DNA of 64,000 bases from Chlamydomonas sphaeroides (Eukaryota > Chlorophyta > Chlorophyceae > Chlamydomonadales > Chlamydomonadaceae), in NCBI GenBank assembly GCA_001662425.1, contig BDDC01000198.1, forward strand, positions 24,014 through 88,013, read 5' to 3'. Shown piece after piece: positions 1-12,091 of this stretch. The position numbers and the translations under genes were made by a program. Position 1 is the stretch's first letter, and every line of letters starts with the position of its first letter. The notes beneath the pieces were generated by a model that was given only the letters and a program-made list of their open reading frames with translations, ran no database searches and had not been told where the DNA came from.

Positions 1-90
1 CGGAGCAGTTTGCTTGGGGCGACGGCCGCGTGCTGGACGCCACAAGGTGCTTACAGCGCCGGCGGGCCCTTCCGCTGGTGGCCCTTCTGC

Positions 91-488
91 NNNNNNNNNN
101 NNNNNNNNNNNNNNNNNNNNNNNNNNNNNNNNNNNNNNNNNNNNNNNNNNNNNNNNNNNNNNNNNNNNNNNNNNNNNNNNNNNNNNNNNNNNNNNNNNNN
201 NNNNNNNNNNNNNNNNNNNNNNNNNNNNNNNNNNNNNNNNNNNNNNNNNNNNNNNNNNNNNNNNNNNNNNNNNNNNNNNNNNNNNNNNNNNNNNNNNNNN
301 NNNNNNNNNNNNNNNNNNNNNNNNNNNNNNNNNNNNNNNNNNNNNNNNNNNNNNNNNNNNNNNNNNNNNNNNNNNNNNNNNNNNNNNNNNNNNNNNNNNN
401 NNNNNNNNNNNNNNNNNNNNNNNNNNNNNNNNNNNNNNNNNNNNNNNNNNNNNNNNNNNNNNNNNNNNNNNNNNNNNNNNNNNNNNNN
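91..488. other. Assembly gap (run of N)
   Basis: The bases are undetermined. The 90 bases before the gap have an open frame in the same orientation as the downstream KDM5-like gene (starting EQFAWGDGRVLDATR), so they may be an upstream exon of it, but no domain can be recognised. Confidence 0.95.
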
Positions 489-574
489 GCTCCTTGCTTG
501 CGGAGCCGGCCCCGCGCCGCACGCCCTCCCTCCCCACCCGCCCCTGCTCCTGTCGCCCCGGCCGCGGACCCCAG

Positions 575-3500
575 GGAGGCGGAGGCCCGCCTGCGCGGCG
601 CGCTGGACTGGTCCGCGGCGGTGGCTGCCTGCAGCCGCAGCCGACCCAGCCTGGCGCACCTGGACGCGGTGCTGGCGCCGCCCGGCGGAGGGCCGCCGCT
701 GCCGTCGCCCGAGCTGCCGCGGCTGCGCGAGCTGCACTCCGCGGCCCTGGCCTGGCGGCAGCGCTACCTGCAGCTCGTGGGCGGCGAGGGCGGCGGCGCG
801 GCGGTGGCGCTGGAGGCGCTGGAGGAGGTGGTCAAGCAGGTGGGGACGCGTGAGGGGGCGGAGGAGGAGGACAAAGGGGGAGGGTGGCTGTGTGCTCAGG
901 GCCGTCCTCGGCCGTGGTGCCACAAGCTGGCGCGCACCGCCCCGCGGGATTGCCGTGCGCATGTTGTCGGCGCGCCTCCCGCGCGGTGCCCACCCTGACA
1001 GCGCCGCTCATGCGCCCCGATGCGCCTTGCTTGGCTGCGCTCACATCCCTCCCCCCAGCCGAGTACACCGCACATCCCTCCCCCCAACCGAATGCTCCGC
1101 ACATCCCTCCCCCGAACCCAAACCCCTCAACGGCAGGCCGCCGGCCTGGAGGTAGACATCCCGGAGGTCGCCGCCGCCCGCAGCCGCCTGGCCGCCTCCC
1201 GCGAGCTCGCCGCCAACGCGCGCGCGCTGCTGCGCCCGCGGCGCCGCCACCGCCGCCCCGCGCGCGGCCGCGACGACGCCGAGGCCGAGCCGGAGCCAGA
1301 CCTCGACCCGGAGCAGGCGCTGCCCACGCCGGGCCAGCTGCGGCAGCTGGCGGCGCAGCTCGCGGCGTCGCGGCTGGCCCTGCCGGAGGCGGCGGAGCTT
1401 GGCGCGCTGGCGGAGCGGGCGGAGGCGGTGGCGGGGCGTGCGGCAGAGGTGCTGCGGGCGCCGCGGTCGGCGAGCTTGGAGGAGGTGCAGGCGCTGCTGG
1501 AGGCGGCCGAGGGGCTGCCGGTGCGTTGGGGCTGCCGTGGGGGCTGGCGGTGGCTGGTGTTGGCGCGTTGCCCGAAGGGTGCGGTCTGTCTGCTGGACGA
1601 CGTCTGGACTGACCGGGCGCCGGCCTCCGCCCATGTGTGCTGGTCTGTGCCCTGTGGCTGCGCCAGGCCAACATCCCGGAACTCAAGCAGGTGCGTATGT
1701 TCATTTTTAGGAACCGTATTAGAGTAACATGCGACACTGCCGTATTTCGTGTGTGTGTGTGGGCGCTGAGCGCCACGCCACGACCTCGCCAGCCGCGGCA
1801 GTGCAGGGCCCTGCGGATCGCAGCTGTTGTGTGCGCTCCTAGCCACTGCCCCACCCTGCTGGCGCGCTGGCGCGCTGGCGCCTGCTGCCCTCCGCTCCCG
1901 CCGCGCCCTCTGCTCCGCGCCTGCCTCACGCGCTGACGCCCGCGTCCCCCTGCTGGGCACCTTGCTGGGCAGATCCGGGACATGGAGCAGCGAGCCGACG
2001 AGTGGCTGGCCCGGGCCGAGGAGGCCGCCACCAGCCGGCCGGCGCCGCCGCTGCGGGAACTCCGCCTGCTGCTGCACGAGGGTGCGCGGGGCTGCCTGTT
2101 GGACGACGGCCGGGTCACAGCACCTCCGGCTTCGTGGCCCCACCGATGCCCACTTATGACGGCTCCAGCATCCCCACACGGCGCCGCCACACCGCGCCAC
2201 TAACCACAGCTCCTGTCGCCTGCCGCTGCCCCGCCGCCCCCTGCTAGGCGAGCGAGTGGGGCTGCGCCTTCCGCAGTGCGAGCAGCTGCGCGCCGCCATC
2301 CGCCGCCGCGAGTGGGAGGACGGCGCTCGGCGGCTGCTGGCGCCGTCGGCGGCGCCCCGGAGCGCGCTGGCAGCGCTGGCCGAGGCACTGGCGGAGGCCG
2401 AGGCCAACGGCGCCGCCGGCGGCGAGCTGCACACCGCGCTCCGCCGCCGCCACCAGGCCGCCATAGCGTGGGACCGCCGGGCCAAGGCCCTGCTGGCGAC
2501 CGCAGCGGCGGCGGCGCCGCAACGGCCGTCGGCCAACGGCGGCGCGCCGGCGGCGGCCGAGCCGGCGGCGGCGGCCGGGCCCCAGGCGAATGGGGAGTCT
2601 GCAGACCCGGTGGCAGGGGCGGCGGCCGGGGCTGGCGGCGGCGCGAGCAGCGGCGGCGGGCTGGGTCCCACCACGCTGGAGGAGCTGGAGGACTTTGTGG
2701 CCGAGGGCTTCTCGCTAGGCGTCCGGCTGGAGCGGCTGGGCGTGCTGGCGCGGCTGCTGGACGGCGCCAGGGACTGGGTGGACTCGGCAGGTGCGCGGCG
2801 GCGAGCCCGGGCGCTGCAGCCGCACTCACGCGCTTACCGCAGACACCAGAGCACCCTGACCCTAGGCCTCCTGCCACGCGCCGTGCGCACACCCTTCACG
2901 CCAGCGCCGCCCCCTCCGATCGCCTCCACCCCGCTGCCTGCCGCAGTGCTGCTGCTGGAGTGTGAGGCCAGCGAGGAGGAGCACCTCAGCGGCTCTGACG
3001 TGGACAGCCTGCTGTCGCAGGCGGCGGCGCTGGGCTTTGTGTCGCGCTGCCTGCCGCGGGAGCTGCTCGGCCGGCTGAGCGCGCTGGCCGACGGCGCGCT
3101 GGCCTGGCGGCAGCGCGCGGCGGCGGTGCTCTCGAAGCGGCCGCCGGGCGGCGGCACGGTGCTGAGCGGGGCGGAGGCGGAGGCGGCGGACGGCGAGGTG
3201 AAGACGGAGGCTGAGGCTGAGGCGGAGGCGCTGCTGGTGGAGGCGGAGGCGGGCGGGCTGTCGATGGCGCTGCCCGAGGCGGGCCGGCTGCGGGCCTGGC
3301 TGGAGGCCGCCAGCTGGAACCGCATGGTGCGCGGGGCTGGTGTGGCTGTGGGAGCACCTTGGGGCGTGAGGGAGCCTGGGGCCGTGGGGTTGCTGAGGGA
3401 ACGGCAGGTGGAGCTGGAGGTTGAGAGGCATGGCAGGCTGCTGCGCTGGAGAGCTGCCCGGCGTCGCGATGGGGTCTTGAGCGGCTCTTGGGTTGTTGCG

Positions 3501-6500
3501 CTGGGCAGGGCAGGTGGGCAGGGCTGGTGGGGCTGGAGGGCGGTGCCGGGTTGTTCCTAACGGCGTTACACCCACGGGCCCTGCCTCCTGCCTCCCGGCG
3601 CAGGTGCGGTCGCGCTTCGCGCGCGTGTACTGGCGGCTGAACCAGCTGGCGGAGGAGGAGGAGGAGGCGGCCGCGGCGCTGGCGCTTGTGGCAGCCGCCG
3701 CCGAGGCGGAGGAGGCCGCCGCCTTTGCCGCCGCGGCGCCGCGGCCGCGGCCGACGCCGCATGGCGATGCCACGAGCCCGGTCGCCGAAGCGGCCACGTC
3801 ACCCTCCGGCGGCGAGCCGGAGGAGCCAGGCGGCGCTACCGCGCCGCAGGCCAACGGCCCCCATGCCGCTGGCCCCGCCGCCGCACCCAACGGCCCCACC
3901 TCCGACTCCAATCCCCACGCCAGCTCCCATGCCAGCCCCGATGCGCACCCCCAGGCTGACCCAGCTCCTCCTCCTCCTCCCCCGCCTCCCGCGCCGCTCA
4001 AGGACGCTCGCGCCGCGCTCGACCGCGCCGCCTCCCTCTCCCTGCCCGTCGACCCGCACCTGCGCGCCGGCCTGTCCGGCGCCGTCTCGGCCGCCACGTC
4101 CTTTGAGCGCCGCGTCGGCGGCCGCCTGTCCGCGGCGCGCGCGGGCGTGGGGTGCGAGACGGCCATCCTGGCGGCCGACGACGTGGCGGCATGGGGGGCC
4201 GAGGGCGAGGGTCTGGACTTGGTGCCTGAGGCCATGGCGGCGCTGGGGCAGCTGCTGGAGCGGCACGAGGCCCGCACCGCGGGGCTGCGGGTGCGTTGGG
4301 TTGGGTGGGTGTTGGGGCTGGGTCGGAGCGCAGCTGCGGCGGTGCCGGTGCAGGTGCGGAGAGGGACGCCGCCTGGCAGCGCCACCACCACCGCCGCCTT
4401 GGCGCTGCCCTCACGTGCGCCCCCACCGGCGTCGCGTGCGCCTCTGCCTCAACGCCCACAGGGTGTGCTGCAGGGCCCCCCGACGGGCCGTGTCCCGCTG
4501 GAGGAGCTGCAGGTGGGGGCCGCAGGCCAGCGGAGCCAGCGGGCTTCATGGGGGGGCACCAGGCCAGCGCAGCGCGACTCGCGTGCGCCGGCCCCCTCCC
4601 CTAAGCCCTCTCCCTTCCGCCGCCTTCCCTAAACCCCGTGCCGCGCGCCTCGCGCTCCTCCGGCGCCGCAGCTGCTGCACGAGGAGGCGCTGACCAGCCC
4701 GCTGGAGCTGGACGGGGAGCTCGCGGAGGCCGCGGATGCAGCGCTGGAGGCGGCCGAGGGGCTGCGCAGCGGGCTGAGCAAGGCTCTGCTGCGGAGAGGC
4801 GCCAACCAAGGGGTGAGGGAAGCCGCGGCGGTGGCAGCGGCGGCTTGGACGGCTGCGTGGGGAGGGCCCGTCTCCCGAGGAGCAGCACCCGGCGGGGTTG
4901 CAGGCACAGGAAAGGAGCTCCCCGCCGGTCTGCGAAGCGCCCCGGGGCGGCCGGGCCACCTCTCCCGGCGTGGGGCAGTGGGGCGTTGGGGCGCTTGTGG
5001 CCCCGCAGCAGCCCCCGCAGCGCCTCTGCCCGCGCGCCGCCACCGCTGGCCCCTGCTGACCCGCCACCGCTGGCCCCTGCTGACCCGCCACCGCCCCGCC
5101 GCCCACCCGCAGTTGGAGCGGGCCCTGCAGGCGCTGGCAGGCACCTCGGCGCTGGCGCTGGCCGCCATCAGCCGCCTGCCCGCCGTGCGCACCGACCTCA
5201 CCGCGGACAACCCCGGCGGCGCGCGCTGGGCCTCGGGCGGGCCCCTGCCCGACGACGGCAGGCCGCTGCTGCGGCTCATCCCCCGCAGCGGCGCCGCGAG
5301 CTCTGCCTCCTCCACCGCTGCCGCCGAGGGGGGCGCTGCCGGGACCACGCCTGGCGAGCCCGCATCCGGCGCAGAGCCGGGCGCCGCCGGGCCTGCTAGC
5401 TCCGCCGAGCCGGCCGCTGAGCGGGCCAGCGGTGACAGCGAGGCGGCTTCTGGTGAGGACGCCGACGAGCTGGACGCCGGCGGCCACCTGCCCATCCCCC
5501 GCATCGCGCTGGAGGCTGTGCTCAGGCCGCAGGAGCCGTCGCCCTTGCTGCTGGAGCCGGGCCGCGCGCTGCTGGCGCCGGACGAGCCAGGCGCCGACGC
5601 AGCAGCGGCCGACGAGGCCGAGGCCGAGCCGGAGCCGGGCGACGCCGAGGCCGGGGCGCGGCAGCTGCGGCGGCGGCAGCGTGTGCCGCTCATGTGTCTG
5701 TGCCAATGCAGCCAGGACGGCGGCGAGGCGGTGCTGGCTTGCAGCGACTGCGGCGCGGCCTACCACGCGCGCTGCGTGGGGCTGGCGCCGGCGGCGGCGC
5801 GCAGCGCGAAGCGCTGGTCGTGCCCGCTGTGCGCTGCGGTGTCGGGCAAGGCGGTGAGTGGCGGGGGGCCGGGGCTGCTGCTTGGCGCTCCCGCAGTCAG
5901 GCAGGCGCCTGCCAGGAGGACGCGGTGACGGGCCGACACTGAACGAGCCGCCAACACGCGGCCCCTCCGCCACAGGACCTGGACTCGGTGGAGCACCTGT
6001 GCAGCAGGTGCGGCAGGCACGCGCGGGGCGGGGCAGGGGCTTGGGCTGGAACGGTAGCCCGGGCCCGGGGTCCTGACGCCGGCCGGTGGCATAGGACAGC
6101 GGCGCAGGGTTGGTGGGCACACCGACGCGACGCGACGTGCGTGCGAGCTGCCCCTGAGGGGCTGCTGGCCGCCGTGCGCCCGCGCGCCCGTGGGTCCGCA
6201 GGTTCAGGCGCACCAAGCGGCCGGCGCGCGAGGAGCTGCAGGCGCTGCTGGCGGAGGCGGAGGCGGCGCGGGCCATCGCGCCGCAGGAGCCGCTGCTGCG
6301 CGCCGCGCTGAGCCGCTTCGGGCGCTGGGAGGTGCGCTGGATGGGGGGGCAGGCAGACAGCAATCCGGCAGGCAATGAAGGAAACATCGGTCTAGGAAAC
6401 GCCAGGAGAGGGCGGGCACATGGGACCAAGTAGGCCATCACAACGCTACGAAGTCCGCACGTGCATGGCCAGGCGGGGGCGGAGGCAGGACCAGCCGCAG

Positions 6501-6937
6501 CACGCACAGCACATGTGCCGGGGGCATCGATGGGCCCTCCTCGGCGTGCGAAGGCCCAGCCCGCTGAGCGCCGGCAGCCGCCAATGCACCACTGCTGGCA
6601 CCGCTGCTCGCCCCGCCGTCTGCCGCCGCACCGCTGCTCACCCCGCCCCGGCTTCCATACCCCGTGCCGCACCTCCTCGCCTGTGCCTCTTGCGCGGAAG
6701 AACGCGCGCTCGTGGCAGTACGCTTCACCCTCCTCGGCTCACCCTCGCCCGCAGGCCGTGGCGCGGCTGCTGCTGCAGCGCCACGGCGACCACCTCACCG
6801 CCTACATGGCGCTCTGCCGCCGCCGCGAGGAGCAGGCCGCGGAGGCTCTGCAGCTGGCGGCAGCCAGGCTGATGCGCCAGCGCCAGCGCGCGGCGCAGCG
6901 CGCCGCCGCCGCCGAGGGCGCCGCCGCAGCTGCCGAG

Positions 6938-6978
<41 letters not shown>

Positions 6979-9216
6979 AGATGCGGCGGCCGCAAAGGCA
7001 ACCGCGCCTGACGCCGCGGGGACAGGCACGGCGGCGACGCCGCCGGCCGCCGGCGAACCCAAGCCTGACGGCGACGCTGCGGCTGACGCCGACGCGCCGC
7101 GAGCGGAGCCCAAGGTTGACGTTGCCGCGAGCCAAAGCGGCGGCGGCGAAGCCGCCGCTGCCGCCGCCACCACTGCGGCGCCGGCGGCGCCGCCGCCCGA
7201 CGGCCAAACCGCAGAGGACCTGGCCCTGACGGCGCGCGTGATGGCGCTGGCGGCGGCGGCGGGCGAGCTGGCGGCGCTGCTGGAGGCCACGGGGCGCGAC
7301 GTGGCGGTCTCCACGGCGGCGCTCCGGGAGCTGCTGCGGCAGAGCTGCGTGCTGGAGCTGGACCCCAGCGAGGTGGCGGAGGATGCGCTGGGCGCGCTGC
7401 GGGCGGCGGTGTGGCGCGACCGCGTGACTGCGCTGCTGACGCCCGCGCAGCAGGGCAACCGGTGCGTCCAGGGGTGCCGCGCTGCGGCCTCGTGCGGCGC
7501 CGCACGTCGCCGCGTGTCGCCGGCACACGGGCGGACCACGGACGACGCATGCGCCTCGACCAGGCCTGCATCGAGGGGTTGGGGTCCCAGGTCGCTGCGG
7601 CCGCGGCCACGGCTGCAGGCCGCTCGCCCACAGCAGCCGAGCAAGCCGGGCCCTAGACCCACGTGTGTTTGTCCGCCAGCGGCCACCTGGGGTGCCCCCT
7701 CCCTCGTCTCCGGCGCACACCCCTCCCCCCTCCTCGTTCCTCCCTAAACCTGTTGCTCGCTGTACCCGCATCGCTCACCATCCCCTCAATGCACCCCTCA
7801 TCTCACCATCCCCACAGTGCTCCTCAGGCCCAGGCCCACCCACGAGGCCGCCTCAAAGCGGATGGCGCCGTGTCCTGTCCCCTGTGCCTAGCGGTCTTGA
7901 GCCCGCACGCTCACCACCCCTACACGTCACCTCCCTCCCTCCCTCCCTGCCCAGGCCCACGTACGAGGCCGCCGCCAAGCTGCTGCGCGAAGGCCAGGCC
8001 GACGAGTGCGACGACGAGCGCTTCCCGCCCGCCCGGCAGCTGGCGGCGGCGGTGGCGGGCGCCAAGTCCTGGCTGGACGGCGCGCGGGCGCTAGGCGAGC
8101 GGCTGCGGCGGCACGCGGGCGAGGAGGCGGTGGGGCAGGCGCTGACGGCGCTGCTCGCCACGGCCCGCGCGCACGTGGCGGCGGCGGCGACGCTGCCATT
8201 GCGAGTGAGTGGGTCGGAGCATCGCCCCCGCAGCCCTGCTGACCGCGCCACGTGCCCGTCGATGACCCTCGTCCGCCGCGTGCTGCCGTGCACGCGTCGT
8301 GCCGTACCCCGGCTGCCGTACAGGTGGACCGCGAGGCGGAGAAGCTGTCGGAGGTGTCGGCGGTGTACTGCCTGTGCCGGCGGCTGTACGACGAGGGCGA
8401 GCCAATGCTGGGGTGCGACCACTGCGACGAGTGGTACCACTTCGACTGCGTGGGGCTTCGGCGGCCGCCCGCCCGGCAGCGCGACGCCTCCGACGACGGC
8501 TCGGGGGACGACGGGGAAGGCGGCGCCGGCGGTGGAGGAGGAGGCGGAGGGGGGGGAGGAGGCGGGGGAGGCGGCAAGAAAGGGCGCGGGAAGGGAGGGG
8601 CAGCGGGCGGTCGCAGCCGCGCCGCGCCGACCGTGCCCGCTGACTTCCGCTGCCCGCGCTGCTGCATCCGTGACGGCCGTACTTTTCCGTACGAGCCGGC
8701 GATGCCGTACGCCATGCGCGAGGTGATGGCGCGGCTGCGCAACGAGAAGGCGCCGCAGGGCGCGCTGCTGCCGCCGCAGCTGCTGCCGTCGACGGAGCAG
8801 CGCGGCCGTGCCGCTCCCGGCGGCGGCGCGCGCGCCGACGGCGACGGCGGCAGCCCGCGCCGCGATCGCCGGCGGGCCGCTACCGAAGACGACGGGCCAG
8901 ACGCCGATGGTGGCTCCCAGGCGCCTTCTGCCGGAGGTCGTCGCTCTTCGGTGCAAGATGGCTCCACCGACAAGGACAGCAGGCCGTCGGAGAGGAGCGT
9001 GGGGCAGGGCGGCGGCCGAGGCCGCGGCCGGGGCCGCGAGGGCGGCCGTACGCTGGCAGCGGCGGCGCGGCAGCGCGATGAGCGGTTGCAGCGGCAGCAG
9101 CAGCAGGCCGCCGTAAGTGCGCGCGCGGCGGCGGCGGCGGCCGCGGCAGCGGCGCAAGCCCACTCCCTCGGCGGAATGCTCGGCGGCGGCGGGCTCGGCG
9201 GTGGGGGCGGCAGTGT

Positions 9217-9252
<36 letters not shown>

Positions 9253-10069
9253 TGGCGGCGGCGTGCTCAGCAGCAGCGCCAGACTCGGCCCGGTCCTAAG
9301 CAGCATGCTGCCTGGCGGCCTGGCGGCGGCAGGCGGCGCGCCTATGGGAGCAGGCGGCGGCGCCGCCGCCGCCGGCGGTGCGGGCCGCCGCGGCGACGAC
9401 AACAGCGGGCTGCTGGACCGCTTAATGCAGCTGCAGCTCCTTAGCCGCCAGCTGCAACAGCAGAAGCAAAGACAGCAGCTGGTCGCGGCGCTCGGCGGCG
9501 GCGGCGGCGGTGGTGGCAACGGCAACGGCGCCAGCAATGGCGCCGCGAGCGGGGGGGGGCCCGACGCCGGCGGCGGCGCGCGCTGGGGCGGCCTGTCGGC
9601 GGCGCAGCACCAGCAGCTGGCGGCGCTGCTGCACGCCTCGCACGTGGGGCCGGGGGCGGTGACGCCGGCGCAGGCGGCGCTGCTGGCGGCGGCGATCAAC
9701 AACGCCGGGGCAGGCGGCGGCGGCGGAGGGGGAGCCAGCGGCAGCGGGGGAGGGCAGGGCCTGATGGCGCAGCTCCTGGCAAGCCAGGCCGCGGGCGGCG
9801 GGCCTGCCGGCGGCGGCAGCGGTGGGCCTGCGGGCGGCGGCGCAGCAGGTGGTGGCGGCGGCGCCGCTGCCCATGGTGGCGGTGGCGGAGGAGTCGGGGC
9901 CAGCGGCGGGCTGAGCGGCCTGGCGCAGGCCCTGCAGCACCAGGCTGGCGGCGGCGGCGGTGGCGGCGGCCAGCAGCCCGGGCTGGCGCAGCTCCTGGCG
10001 CACGCGCAGCAGCTGCAGCAGCACCAACAGCTGCAGCAGCTGCAGCACCACATCCTGCAGCAGCACCAC

Positions 10070-10104
<35 letters not shown>

Positions 10105-10372
10105 GCGCCAGCAGCTACAGCAGCAGCAGGACCGGGACCCGCAGCAGCACCCTCATCCTCACCCACATCCCCAGCAGCACCAGCCCAGGCAGTCGGTCAT
10201 CATGCAGCACCTGGAGGCCACGCTGCGGGGGCAGCAGGCCAGCGCCGGGGCCAGGCCGGCGGCGGCGCCCGTGGCCGGTCGCCGCGAGGCAGGCCGCGAG
10301 GGGGACAGGCAGGAGGGCGGGCCCGCCGGCGGGGCAGCGGAGCCGGCGCCCGGTGGCGCCGGCGGCGCTTGA
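575..10372 (+). CDS. KDM5/JARID1-like histone demethylase, C-terminal part (PLU-1-like region and two PHD fingers), 5' end missing
   Basis: Nuclear chromatin protein; full-length KDM5 enzymes remove methyl groups from histone H3 lysine 4. The JmjN, ARID and JmjC parts would lie upstream and are not seen. Exons by splice sites and phase: 575-839, 1137-1520, 1667-1690, 1973-2081, 2248-2790, 2947-3326, 3604-4290, 4462-4512, 4672-4812, 5113-5853, 5976-6007, 6202-6331, 6755-7461, 7955-8204, 8324-10372. The first eleven encode a helical region with repeated W/L-rich segments typical of PLU-1. A C4HC3 PHD finger starts at CLCQCSQDGGEAVLACSDC (about 5694-5831), followed by the helical segment that follows PHD2 in KDM5. 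A second PHD finger starts YCLCRRLYDEGEPMLGCDHC (8366) and closes with FRCPRCC (8644) after a Gly-rich insert. The tail (8900-10372) is Gly-, Ala- and Gln-rich and disordered. The stop is TGA at 10370. Without the JmjC domain in view, another PLU-1/PHD protein cannot be excluded. Confidence 0.7.
1046..1120 (+). repeat. Intronic minisatellite, about 31-bp unit
   Basis: Three imperfect copies of a unit containing CACATCCCTCCCCC followed by a variable spacer lie in the intron between exons 575-839 and 1137-1520 of the KDM5-like gene. The last copy runs almost into the splice acceptor. Confidence 0.7.
5038..5092 (+). repeat. Intronic tandem repeat, about 24-bp unit
   Basis: The unit CCACCGCTGGCCCCTGCTGA is present twice in full, and a third time in part, just upstream of the acceptor of the exon starting at 5113 in the KDM5-like gene. 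Confidence 0.75.
6941..6977 (+). repeat. GCC trinucleotide repeat coding poly-alanine
   Basis: An uninterrupted GCC run lies in the exon 6755-7461 of the KDM5-like gene and encodes a stretch of about 12 alanines. It makes the minus strand appear open over long distances. Confidence 0.85.
10060..10132 (+). repeat. CAG-rich repeat coding poly-glutamine
   Basis: CAG repeats with a few CAC and CGG interruptions encode a Gln/His-rich tract near the C terminus of the KDM5-like protein. Similar (GGC)n poly-Gly tracts lie at about 9190-9250. Confidence 0.85.
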
Positions 10373-11367
10373 ATGCCGGGGGCAGCGGGAATCTAGCAAT
10401 CAAGCGGCGGCAGGCCGCAAGTAGCACATGGCGGAGCGTGGGTTAATGCCAAGGCCCGCAGAGTGCTCATGGTCAATGTTGAACATGTGGCGTGGGGCGG
10501 GAGGGGCCTGGGCTGGGGAGAGGGCTGGGGTTAAAGCTGGGGCAGGCTAGGTGGCTCGCGGGCAGACAGTGCCGGGAGTGCCTCCTTGGCAGAGCATACG
10601 GGGGTGGGGGGGGGGGGGGGGGGGGGGGGCGGGGGNNNNNNNNNNNNNNNNNNNNNNNNNNNNNNNNNNNNNNNNNNNNNNNNNNNNNNNNNNNNNNNNN
10701 NNNNNNNNNNNNNNNNNNNNNNNNNNNNNNNNNNNNNNNNNNNNNNNNNNNNNNNNNNNNNNNNNNNNNNNNNNNNNNNNNNNNNNNNNNNNNNNNNNNN
10801 NNNNNNNNNNNNNNNNNNNNNNNNNNNNNNNNNNNNNNNNNNNNNNNNNNNNNNNNNNNNNNNNNNNNNNNNNNNNNNNNNNNNNNNNNNNNNNNNNNNN
10901 NNNNNNNNNNNNNNNNNNNNNNNNNNNNNNNNNNNNNNNNNNNNNNNNNNNNNNNNNNNNNNNNNNNNNNNNNNNNNNNNNNNNNNNNNNNNNNNNNNNN
11001 NNNNNACCTTGGGCGGGCGCCTGGGGTTTGGCCATGGGGATAAGCCAGGGGGCGTGTCGCACGGTGGTCAATGGGTGGCCAGGGGCTAGCACTTGACCGC
11101 AGGAGGTGTCCGGACGAGCCGCGGGGCTCGTCGCACGGTGGTCGATGACCTCGCAATGACCTCGCTCCCAATTTGTCACCTGAGGTGACCCAACCTGACG
11201 TTTGTATACGGAGCTCGCTTGTAAGCTTGAAACGCAACCCTCTCTTGTCACCGTCCGTGGTGCACCGCCGCAACACACATGCAGCTCGCGCAGCCGGCGG
11301 AGGGTCTGCGCCGCCGGCCACGAGGGTCGGTAGATGTAGGAGGAGTTGATAATGGGGGATCTCAACT
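10373..11367. other. Intergenic region with poly-G tract and assembly gap
   Basis: The 3' flank of the KDM5-like gene. A long G run (about 10602-10635) directly borders the N gap at 10636-11005, so the gap probably reflects sequencing failure at this tract. No gene is seen in the readable parts, and no TGTAA poly(A) motif was found before the gap. Confidence 0.8.
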
Positions 11368-12091
11368 ATGGTGAGTGCTCACACACCTGGAGACAAGCTG
11401 GACACGGCCGCCCGCAAGTTCGCTGGGTATGGGTGCACCGATGGCGTCGACTTCTGTGTCGCCATGCAGCGCCCGGCGAGGCGGCCGGACGACGAGGTCC
11501 AGGAGGCCGAGGCCAGGGTTCCGTTCTCGGCGGCAGAGCTGAAGGACCTGTTCCTGTGCGGGGTGGACCCAGGCGTGAGGACCTACTGGACCTGCGCCAA
11601 GGGCTTCTCGCACGTGTCACGGGTTCACCAGCCACTTGCTGCAGGCTGCCGGTTGCATGGCGCTGGCTCCACCCGGCAAGAGGCAACGGAAACAGCGTCG
11701 GCGGCGTCGGCGGCGGCACGGCAGCGGATCGCGTGGCCGTCACGCCAGCGGCGGCTGCAGGGGCAACCGGTTCCGTGCCGCCCCCCGCCGCCGCCGCCGG
11801 CAACGCGCCTGCTTCTCGCGCTGCTCAGGCGCCAGCCATTGCCAGGAGTGCGGCTACCTCGAGCGCCGGCAATGGATGGAATGACAGCTGAACTGCCAGC
11901 CGCAGCTCGCTGCCTACCAGTCCGCCATTCCCAGCGCTCGGGTTGCCACCCGCGCCGCTAACGAGGCGCGGCTGCGGCACCTGTTCGGCGGCTGGGGCGG
12001 CCTGGGCGTGCACGATCTCCTGGCCCACTACTTCGACCAGATAGAGGCAGGACGCGTTGAGGTCGTCCCGGCCACCCTGCCATGTGCTACG
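11368..12091 (+). pseudogene. Decayed Fanzor/TnpB-like transposon nuclease fragment
   Basis: Fanzor proteins are eukaryotic relatives of the bacterial TnpB nucleases, carried by transposons. Three stretches match the usual order of the family. TDGVDFCVAMQRP (about 11437-11475) resembles the TDGV segment before the nuclease core. GVDPGVRTYWTC (about 11560-11595) carries the DPGxR RuvC-I signature with its catalytic Asp. A second frame (about 11785-12060) has an E-rich helix, an IPSARVATRAA segment (about 11930) and LLAHYFDQI (about 12020), resembling the inter-motif region that follows. The copy is broken: the first part runs in the frame of position 11368, the middle in another, and an in-frame TGA occurs at 11882. 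The RuvC-II and zinc-finger regions were not found downstream. The 5' part may be lost in the nearby gap. This is judged from motifs only, so the family call is provisional. Confidence 0.5.

Noticed and set aside
4546..6672. 708-residue open frame on the minus strand
   Set aside because: Antisense to exons including the first PHD finger; it lacks conserved motifs and arises from very high GC content.
7927..10053. 708-residue open frame on the minus strand, Pro/Ala/Ser-rich
   Set aside because: It is antisense to Gly/Gln/Ala repeats of the KDM5-like gene; the composition is the reverse complement of GGC and CAG repeats and no conserved segment is present.
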